From Linanthus parryae (Eukaryota > Streptophyta > Magnoliopsida > Ericales > Polemoniaceae), in contig JALGPY010000005.1 in the NCBI GenBank assembly GCA_023055425.1, positions 2,815,501-2,879,500 on the forward strand: a stretch of DNA of 64,000 nucleotides, given 5' to 3'. Positions 56,440-64,000 of the stretch are shown one piece after another. The notes under the pieces were generated by a model. It was not told where the DNA came from. It was given only the letters and a program-made list of their open reading frames with translations, and did not search any database. How positions within the stretch are numbered: the stretch's first letter is position 1; the number at the start of each line of letters is the position of its first letter. The position numbers and the translations under genes were made by a program.

Positions 56440-58025
56440 TACTTCAGTAGCCATTCTTAATGTCTTTCTTCACTTTGTTCAAATGATTATTATAGGGGTA
56501 AAAAGGAGTGAAAAATAATTCCATCACCCCCTAGTTTGACTGAAGGATACTTTCACCCTTCTGATTTGGAAAAAAGACATTTCACTCATTCAGTGTGCCA
56601 AATTTAAAAGGAATCGCCCATGTCGCTAAAAAGTCTTTTGGACAAATTGGCCGCATATTATGCAAATTGGCCGCATAATATCCAAAACAGTTTTCAAAGA
56701 CGTACCCCGCCCGCACCTAAGTGGTATAAGTTACTTGATGTTTGACACATTAAATGTGCAAAACAATCATTTCCCAAACTAGAAGGGGCGAACGTGTTCT
56801 TCAGTTAAACAAGAGGGGGTGAAATCGTATTTTACCTAAAAAGAAAGAAGAAAACCCCTTCAAAAGAAATTGTGGCACCTTCTTTTTTTCTTTAAAGAAA
56901 ACACTTGACAAATTTATTTATCCATCCCACGGGATATGTAGAACCACCTGACAAACAGCAGAACAACTGGTATCTTACAACAAGACGACATAAGGATTAA
57001 GGAGGAGTGATGATATCTTACAAACCAACATGGAGAACTTGAAACATGGTACTACTGGGTTACATAATAAAGATGATGAAGAAGAAGCAACTACTAGACT
57101 CTGGTACTACTGGGTTACATAATAAAGATGATGAAGAAGAAGCAACTACTAGACTCTTCTGACTTTGCCAAGACAGTTGACACACCATAAAATCCGTTGT
57201 TCAACATGTCACAAGTTCTTCTTCAGGCTGTGCCGGTGGCAGCTCCACTTAAATACAAAAATCACCATTTCATATGACGACGAGCATCAGAAGCTAAAAT
57301 ATATTAACCCTTTCACAGACTACCACAAACCCAATTCCATCAGGAGGAGAATGCCACAAGCAGCAAAAACTATCAAACTCCTCTTGGCACCTACAAATAC
57401 GTACATACAGACAAAGAAGCATAGTTAGTGATAAAAACCAAAGCTTGGGAACATGAACTTGATACTACAAGTATCCCAGCCAAAATCCATAGACTATTAT
57501 CTTCTATTCGAGTAAACCAAGTGACTAGGAATCCAATAGTTTTCTGTATTCAAAGTACATATCTACCAAAATTCTCTCACCAAGTCGCAAATTTGAACTT
57601 GATTCCTATCTTCGTCACTAACCAACATCTTATATTGAAACATTCCGAAAAGCAAAATATGAGAGAACCATTGGAATGAAGGGAAGAATTCCAGTTCTCG
57701 GCACAAATTATTTGCTAGCTTCTTCGTATTACGTCCAGGGATGCTCCTCCTCCTAATCAATAGTATAAGAAATCAGCACATATGAACACCAACCCATATG
57801 GTTGCCAACTCACCTTCATAAGAAAACGTATAGTCCATACATCTTCAACCTGACACAGCGTTAAACTGAACTAGGGTTTCAAAGATCTGCATATTAAGGA
57901 AACCAAGACCGTGAACAAATTCAACTATCAACAAGCATGAACAAATTCAACCATCAACACCATTTGTATTCACAGATAAACCATTTAACAGTCACTACAA
58001 ATGCTACAATGAGCTGAGCTATGAA
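56440..58025. other. intergenic, no supported gene
   Basis: Repeat-derived and AT-rich. A plus frame at 57165-57428 (87 codons) begins with a CSTCHKFFFRLCRWQLHLNTK stretch that superficially recalls a zinc finger but lacks a proper spacing of ligands. A perfect 55-base tandem duplication lies at 57047-57156. Confidence 0.4.
57047..57156. repeat. perfect tandem duplication, 55 bases x 2
   Basis: The unit starts TGGTACTACTGGGTTACATA and ends ACTACTAGACTC; both copies are identical base for base. Confidence 0.95.
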
Positions 58026-58657
58026 GCATGGACACTCCAAAATAGGCGTCGTATCCGTGTCGAACACTCAAGACAATAAAAATATGGTGTCAGACACTCC
58101 AGCTGGGGTGTCAGAACATTTTAAAATATTGTATTAGACCGGACACTACTGGGACACTTTTTTAGACACGGCAGTACCCCCCTTCGTGTTATTTTTTTAG
58201 TCTTTCACGGGTTATTTTATGAAATAGTTTAATTTTTTAAGTCGGTTAATGTGTAATTAGGCTAAGGTAGATATAAGAAAATACATTATTAACTGAGGAC
58301 CCAGTATATGAAAATGTTGACTTTTTCAACAATCAGTTTACGTTCTCATTGGTGACAGCTACGAGCGTTTTCATGGACACAACTCGTCAAACTCGACGAC
58401 AGGTAAGCTACTCCCCTTTCTCTTCTTCTTATACTTGCTTGATGCATTTTTTTTCGTGATATTTAAGCTATGTATGCTTAAGAAGTTGGAACCAATTGTT
58501 TTGTATCCCTTAGTATAAAATGAATATATAAATATTATATGTAAATTTATATTAATATTGCCGTATCGTTTCCATGTCCGTATCCTCATTTTTCAGCAAT
58601 TGATGTGTCCCGTGTCTGTTCATGTATCCTATCGGACACCCGTATCTGTATCCATGC
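58026..58657. mobile_element. possible MITE with GCATGGAYAC ends
   Basis: Left end GCATGGACACTCC and right end, in reverse complement, GCATGGATACAGATACGGG. Several GGACAC/GTGTCC phrases lie near both ends. The interior is AT-rich and non-coding. No target duplication was fixed. Confidence 0.35.
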
Positions 58658-59160
58658 TTTTTAGAAGAAAGGATGAATGAAAGAAGAAATACACAAGCAG
58701 AGGATTGAGCTCAAGCTGAAAAGATACAAGTAGAGGCTATTTTAAAACAATAACAGTCGGAATTTGACCAGCATAAAACATTGGACGCTCGTGAACTCGG
58801 CATATTATGATTTGGACGCAATTCTCAAGCTTCTACTACCTAAGTAAAAGCTAGATAACATTCTCCGTTTAAATTCTTTAAATCAGAAAGCAACGATGGA
58901 GGGAGCGATCAGTTAACAAAGGCAAACATAAAATTAAGGAGCACGTTCTACTGTTATGAGATGAAACTCTAAATGACCTGCAATATGATAATTAAATCAA
59001 AACTTAGAAAAACCAAGTAGCCAAAGAAAACACAGTTTCCTTGATATAGCAATGGAGTTCACAAGAAAGTGTAGTGAGTAACATGTAAAAAGACCATCAA
59101 TAATTGTGTTTCATTGAAGAAAATGCATTTAGAAGTTAAAGCAAGGTTGTGCAGTCATAA

Positions 59161-59370
59161 ATGCATCCTAATAGTGGACAATGGTTTTGTGATTTCAAAC
59201 CTCATGGTTTCTGTCTACTGCAGCATGAGAGAACTAAAACAAGAGAGCTTCAAAAGATAGAGAATGAATTGGTTAAAAACAAGATTGGGTCAGTCATACA
59301 TCCTAGTAATGGACAATGGTTTTGTGATTACAAACCTCGCGGTTGTTACAACATAAGAGATCTAAAGCAA
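59161..59370 (+). repeat. internally repeated GQWFCD(F/Y)KP motif sequence
   Basis: Two copies of a stretch, CATCCTA then a variable triplet, ACAATGGTTTTGTGATT and AAACCTC, about 134 bases apart. Single copies of this phrase lie downstream of nearly every array gene (for example near 15770, 35550, 48395 and 63640). It may be a 3'-transcript element or the trace of a small gene; I do not recognise a domain. Confidence 0.45.
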
Positions 59371-59444
59371 GAGCTCGAAATTACTCTAAAAGAGAAAGAA
59401 GAGATCTAAAGCAAGAGCTCGAAATTACTCTAATAGAGAAAGAA
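59357..59444. repeat. tandem duplication, 44 bases x 2
   Basis: GAGATCTAAAGCAAGAGCTC followed by GAAATTACTCTAA(A/T)AGAGAAAGAA, one mismatch between the copies. As 44 is not a multiple of three, the duplication cuts off the plus-strand frame at 59409. Confidence 0.92.
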
Positions 59445-59639
59445 AAGAAAAAAGCGCACTTAGCTGGCACCATAAGAGCTGGAAGTGAAGTTCCATAAGT
59501 CCTAACGAATTCTCAGCAACAACAAAATAGCAAACGCCAAACTACTTCCCTTACTGCAACACAGGATGGAAGAAAAGTTCCAAGAGAGTTTTACCATTTT
59601 CTCAGCAACAATGCCATTCGGCCTAGGGGGGACATTTGA

Positions 59640-60767
59640 TCAAAGTATTTGCTCTTGAGGGGGACTGATTTTCCCCAAATAAATATCCATTAGGTCTGGG
59701 AAGTCAATCTCGTATTTGGTCACAAACTTGTCTATGAAATCTTTCTCCTTAGTTCTTAACATAGTACGTAAAGAGACATCTTTCCTCAGTAACCCCTTGG
59801 CCTGGAGATGTTTAACAAGCGTGCATCGGGGGATGATCCTCTTCTCTAAACTGTAATCGAGTAAAGCTGGATCCCGAGCAAGATAAGCTGGATGGCAACC
59901 CATCTTATTCACAACAAAATCCATCGTTTTCTCAATGTTGTCCTCTGACAGAGCCATGCATATAGGATGCAACCTGAATGCCATGAGAATCTCCTCATCA
60001 GACAAGCCACAATTCCGGTAAACCTCCATTTTCTTATCCCATGTAGACTGGGACATTAAAGTGAACATTCTAATTGCGTCAACAAAGGGCAACTTGTTGG
60101 GATCCAATCCCATTTCAGTGGCCCTTTTGATACTCTCCCCTAAAGAGGACGACCCCAATACTGTTGGAGCCCGGCGCAGCACATACAAGATTTGCTTGTG
60201 GGGCACCCCAGCTTGTCTCAATGCAGATATATTGGGAGCAATCCTCTTCTCCACGCTATAGGTAAGGAGTCTGGTGTTGCGTTTGAAAGTGTTGAGGACA
60301 ATTTCATCATCATCAGATGATGAAAGTAAGGCTTTTATGAAACTGTAAACAGGGACGATCTGGTTCTGCAAGCTAGTAGCTAACAGAGATGAGTTGGAAC
60401 AGATAAAGCGAGGGAGGTCAGTGCTGGAGAAACCTATTGTATCACGAAGAAAGTCCAACTTAGGCAAAAGGGTCTTCTCCGGGTGGGCGGAATTGAATAT
60501 CTGAGGGCGCTGAGAAAGGAGTTTGGAGAGATGGGTGTTGGTAAAACCATACCTTTTGAGGAGGGTTTTGGTCAGCTCCACCTTGTCCACCACATCTGGT
60601 GATGATGATGACCCTTTTGCTCCGTCTTCAATAAACGACTCCGGTGCCTCCGATGAGAAGAAATGCGTCGCCTGCATTGAAATGAGCCATGGTGAGGAGG
60701 AGAAGGAGGCGTGGAGAAGAAAGCTAGGTTTTGGCCTGAGGAGTAGCATTTTGCACAACATGGTCAT
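59640..60767 (-). CDS. mTERF family protein, intact
   Basis: 375 residues from the ATG at 60767 (MTMLCKMLLLRPKPSFLLHA); a second ATG at 60761 matches the paralogue start even better. The frame is open further upstream to a TTG with one more ATG at 60875, but that extension has no counterpart in relatives. The leader is hydrophobic and basic, as for an organelle transit peptide. The Ser linker is KGSSSSPDVVDKVEL. mTERF repeats span about residues 62-355 (LPRFICSNSSLL, NTRLLTYSVEK, RAPTVLGSSSL, DPALLDYSLEK). The C-terminus is FPDLMDIYLGKISPPQEQIL. Family-level role: organelle nucleic-acid binding. Confidence 0.93.
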   Translation of the reverse strand: MTMLCKMLLLRPKPSFLLHASFSSSPWLISMQATHFFSSEAPESFIEDGAKGSSSSPDVVDKVELTKTLLKRYGFTNTHLSKLLSQRPQIFNSAHPEKTLLPKLDFLRDTIGFSSTDLPRFICSNSSLLATSLQNQIVPVYSFIKALLSSSDDDEIVLNTFKRNTRLLTYSVEKRIAPNISALRQAGVPHKQILYVLRRAPTVLGSSSLGESIKRATEMGLDPNKLPFVDAIRMFTLMSQSTWDKKMEVYRNCGLSDEEILMAFRLHPICMALSEDNIEKTMDFVVNKMGCHPAYLARDPALLDYSLEKRIIPRCTLVKHLQAKGLLRKDVSLRTMLRTKEKDFIDKFVTKYEIDFPDLMDIYLGKISPPQEQIL

Positions 60768-62295
60768 CAATCTTCTCCGCAATTTTTGAAATGAGAGATT
60801 GGGGAAGGAGGGTTTTGATGATTTGGGGGAAATAAAACAGGTAAAAGACAATTTAACCCCAGTGATTTGACCCATAAGACACTTGCATCCCTTAGTTAGT
60901 GCGTCAAATTTCAAAACACTTGCACAGTTACACCTCTAAAGAAAAGTCAGATTCATTAAGCATTAGGGTAAAATCCACAAAAAAAAAAAAAAGCCTTCAT
61001 TGTTTGAATAATTACAATATGTACCGTTATAGTTCACCCATTGACAAAAAGTCACCCTTCTAATTAATGTTGGTAAAACACACTAAAAATAACGATTTTA
61101 GTAGGGCAAATTTGATTAACAGAACATGATCAAGAACATAGAGAAAGCAAATCATGAAGGCGAATAATAATAAAATTAGATATTGTACGAAAGAAAAGAA
61201 GAAACAGTTCATACCTCTGTTCACAATGGAACAGGTAATACATGAACGCAGCTGAGTCGCCAGGTCTTGCGAAGAAGGCCTGACTGCTCTTGAAGAAATT
61301 ATCGCCCCCACTTACGTTGTGTTGGGATCCGACGATGATCCTTCCAGGATAATACAGCTCTGATCTTCTTCGTTACAGCAGCGATGAAGATCACTTCGAC
61401 TTGCACCTCAGTTCGCCAGAAAAAGCAGAGAAATTCGAGTTGAGAATGAACCAGAGAGAAAACGTACCAGGCAATCTCAAAACGATCTGACCATAATCAA
61501 TCAGATTAATCCATCAGTTTGGTAAAACTGATCAATCCAATTGATTGACAATCAATTCGTTTAATGATCATTAATCCCACAATAAAACGGTCAAAACAGT
61601 TAATTTGAATTAATCACCCATTAATTACTGGTGAGTAATAAAAATTAGCTGTAGCATAACCTCACCCCGGGTCGCCTCGCATACGCGAGAAGCCGAGACA
61701 TTTCGCCCAAATCTCCCTTCGACCCGACCCGACCCGAGTCGAGGCGAGGCGTGGCGGCGGCGGCGCGCGTGTGTGTGTGCGCGAGGCACACAATAACACC
61801 CATGGCTCTCCACATGTCCAGAATATAGTAAAAAATTATTACTATTCATTTCAGAAACAAACCTTACGGCGTCGTCCACCAAGATTTGAACACAATGAAC
61901 ACTTTCTCTAAGGCAAAAATGAAACCATTTCAAATTAATCGGATATGAATAACATAGTGAAGCATTTCCTTTTCCCCAGGAGAATATGAATTAAGACATA
62001 AAGTTAAACACAAGGTCATGTCAGCCATACATCACAGAGTAGTTGTTGATTCAAGCCTCATTGTTATACAGCATAAGAGAAGTAAAACAAGAGCTTCAGA
62101 AAGAATCTAAGAGAATGAACAAAACGCATAGCTGCGAGTGAAGTTCCATAAGAGTTACCACTTTCTTCCACACAGCCTCATCCCTCTCCCACGAGGCCGG
62201 GGACATATCCTCCACAGAAGCACTTGCTCTGTTTAAGGAAGCAATATTTGCTCTGGTATCCTGCTAGGCACATACCCTCTATGGAGGCACTTGAA
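60768..62295. other. intergenic, no supported gene
   Basis: 60830-61100 holds phrases like those near 56000 (TTTAACCCCAGTGATTTGAC). 61290-61560 resembles LTR or leader sequence but has no boundaries I can prove. 61660-61800 is a GC-rich island with GACCC and GGCGGC repeats and a (GT)n run. 61980-62200 contains an mTERF 3'-flank relic (TTCCATAAGAGTTACCACTT). Confidence 0.4.
61725..61785. repeat. GC-rich low-complexity tract
   Basis: Consecutive CGACC repeats, then GAGGCGAGGCG, GGCGGCGGCGG and GCGCGTGTGTGTGTGC. A local composition extreme in an AT-rich region. Confidence 0.75.
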
Positions 62296-62502
62296 GTCAG
62301 GGGCAGAGACACTTGAGGACAAGGGGTCGCAATTAAAAATTGCCACCCATGACTTTTTGAAAACTCCACTAACGCCCCTCTTATTATAGTTATTTTACAC
62401 TAAGACCCTTAAGAAAATACATAAATGTCCTGCCTGGAATTAAAAATTTATATAACATCTTAATTTTGCCCTGGCTGGTTCGATGTCCTGCCTCCGCTAC
62501 TG
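62296..62502. mobile_element. short non-autonomous DNA element
   Basis: About 207 bases flanked by CTTGAA on both sides (62290-62295, 62503-62508). The ends GTCAGGGGCAGAG and CTGCCTCCGCTACTG are imperfect inverted repeats like those of the element at 37308. Confidence 0.45.
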
Positions 62503-62689
62503 CTTGAACTGAGAGATAAAAGAAAAGGCTTCCCTGTTCCGTGACCACATGTTGGCAACTGCGCAGCAGACTAAGGAGGTAATCAAAACCAGCCCTCCTT
62601 AGAAAATCGTTATACGACTCTATCAAGATTCAAGAGTAGTACCAGCTTTCACATTGAGAGCTAACTGAACCCAACAAGACTTAGCCTGA

Positions 62690-63040
62690 GGACAAACCAA
62701 AACCACAAGGTAAGTAAGAAGAGCCTGCAACTCCTACTTGTCCATGCATAACATTCCAGGTCGTCTGCCAAAAGCATACAGGTTGGGCTCGACACAATTG
62801 ACATAAGAATCTGCGCATCGGACATTCCCACTGTTCATGAACCCCAATGTGGTAGGAGAAACAAGGTAGCCGCATCCTACTGTTCTCAAGGCAGTTGCAG
62901 TATAATATTTGAGAATCCTCATGATTAGGCCTACACCCTGTGTACCAAGATCGACAACAGTGAGAGGATGAACCAAAGAACATACATAAGCAGAGGATTC
63001 AAATGAAGTTGAAAAATATACCTGCAAACACACCATTGGA
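62690..63040 (-). other. unrecognised exon-like sequence
   Basis: A minus frame of 100 codons (62734-63036) reads with good amino-acid variety (VDLGTQGVGLIMRILKYY, then TTLGFMNSGNVRCADSYVNC). It begins at a TTTGCAG/GTATA-like boundary. No other copy lies in the window and I do not recognise it. It could be one exon of a broken gene carried into the array, or a chance frame. Confidence 0.25.
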
Positions 63041-63820
63041 TGCTCATGACTGGGTTCAATGTGTGTGTATTAAAATTTTGACCTCGTTCTCGTGTTTTTT
63101 CTACTACATAAAAGCTGACCTTGTTCTCGTGTTTCTACTACATAAAAGCTGGGATATTGCCAGTTTAAATATGTTAGATCAGTAAGCCATTATGGATAGA
63201 GCAATGAGCTAACAAAGGCAAACATAGAAAGGCTTGGTTAATGGTCAGCAGCAGATTTGACTCATTCGAGTGATCCCTGTCCAATGAACCACCTGCCAGG
63301 GTCCTTGTGTTAGTCTTCCCTGATTTGTATATTATTGAGGATTAGAGCTATTAGAGAGTTCCATCTCAGTGATAACATAAATCTCTCAATATTCACATAA
63401 TTCTGTTTAAAATTCGCATAAATCTGTTTAATTCAATCCAATGATGAAAGAGCATAATTAAATCAGCATTAACAAAACCTGACAGCCAGAGAAAAGCCAT
63501 ATTTCTCTCAATATAGCTAGCCATGGTGTTCGCAATATAAAGCAGTGACTTCAAAGTAATGTAAACAGAGCCTCAATAATTGTGTTTATGAAGAAAATGC
63601 AAATGCATTTGGAAGTTAAAACAGACATACATCGTAATAATGGACAATGGTTTTCTGATTTCAAACCTCATCTTGTTCGTTCTACTGCCACATTACAGAA
63701 GTAAAAACAAGAGCTTGAAACGAGTCTGAAAGAGTAGCAAAGCACATAGTAGCTGCAAGTGAAGTTTACCACTTCTTCAACAACAGTTCTCGATCCCTTT
63801 TTGATGAGGGCAGGGACATC
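63041..63820. other. downstream flank of the terminal mTERF fragment
   Basis: The common array downstream sequence once more (near 63180 ATCAGTAAGCCATTATGGA; near 63630 TAATAATGGACAATGG). A 39-base stretch around TGACCTCGTTCTCGTGTTT is duplicated at 63080-63150. Confidence 0.5.
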
Positions 63821-63821
63821 A

Positions 63822-64000
63822 ATTGATCACGGACGGTATTGGTTCTTGAGGAGGACAACTGATTTTAGATAAATAAATATCCACGATTGCCAGGGACATC
63901 ATCCTCATATTTCCTCAGGAACTTGTCTATGAAATCCTTCTCCTTCATGGATAAGAAACTACTGAAGGAGATACTTTTCCATGAGGCCAGGGACAATGGT
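63822..64000 (-). pseudogene. mTERF 3'-end fragment at the window edge
   Basis: Minus-strand C-terminal mTERF sequence (KEKDFIDKFLRKYEDD, then an IYLSKISCPPQEP-like end) is present from about 63985 down to 63840. After the segment for SISFSSF the match breaks: the next bases, CCATGAGGCCAGGGAC, belong to 3'-flank-type sequence. A rearrangement at the shared CTTTTCC is likely. The rest lies outside the window. Confidence 0.7.

Larger units (their letters stand above)
58658..59639. other. downstream flank of gene 59640
   Basis: Common array downstream sequence (AAGCAACGATGGAGGGAGC near 58888, ATTTAGAAGTTAAAGCAAGG near 59128). A plus frame at 59161-59409 (82 codons) contains HPNSGQWFCDFKPHGF and, 45 codons later, HPSNGQWFCDYKPRGC. 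This internal duplication is described separately. Confidence 0.5.

Noticed and set aside
57165..57428. Cys-rich start of a plus frame that might be a zinc finger
   Set aside because: Ligand spacing does not fit a C2H2, CCHC or RING pattern and no second finger follows.
1..64000. CRISPR array, bacterial operon or prophage
   Set aside because: Splice-type signals, LTR elements, SINEs and MITEs show plant nuclear DNA, and no evenly spaced repeat-spacer pattern exists.

Overview
This window is plant nuclear DNA, almost certainly from a eudicot. The evidence is an AT-rich base composition, intron-free mTERF genes carrying transit-peptide-like N-termini, Ty1/copia elements primed by a TGGTATCAGAGC-type site, tRNA-derived SINEs and Stowaway-like MITEs. 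I cannot name the species; a woody eudicot, perhaps Ericales, is only a guess.

The window is a tandem array of genes for mitochondrial transcription termination factor (mTERF) family proteins, all transcribed from the minus strand. I count about 19 mTERF-derived loci. Five look intact (15927-17105, 35777-36985, 48549-49685, 54507-55670, 59640-60767). Three are nearly full-length or internally deleted pseudogenes (8016-8595, 20202-21370, 26881-27971). The others are short 3' fragments or shuffled remnants. The predicted proteins have about 375-402 residues: a Ser/Arg-rich transit-peptide-like leader, a variable poly-Ser linker, then helical mTERF repeats ending in a conserved C-terminal motif close to DIYLGKISPPQEPI.

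Layout. 1-5070: a small cold-shock-domain gene, a possible truncated two-exon gene, a MITE and an old Copia fragment. 5070-11300: decayed copies of the mTERF unit, RNase H-like remnants and a GC-rich spacer. 11267-28300 and 31138-50000: two diverged copies of a block of about 17-20 kb, each holding two roughly 6-kb units (A,B and C,D). A unit consists of an mTERF remnant, a non-mTERF block, a long non-coding stretch and a full-size mTERF gene. The A-B spacer carries a truncated Copia and an extra mTERF pseudogene. The C-D spacer carries a complete but inactivated Copia element (37501-42479). 50000-64000: older mTERF copies, two of them intact, with assorted repeats.

Insertions order the history. 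One SINE is present in all four units, a second only in A and C, a solo LTR only in B, and a LINE fragment and a third SINE only in D. This fits an ancestral unit duplicating to A/B, followed by duplication of the A-B pair to give C-D. The genes do not form an operon. The array is best read as a birth-and-death gene family in which coding modules are exchanged by gene conversion or unequal crossing-over. The likely common role is an organelle nucleic-acid-binding protein, but the targets cannot be read from sequence.
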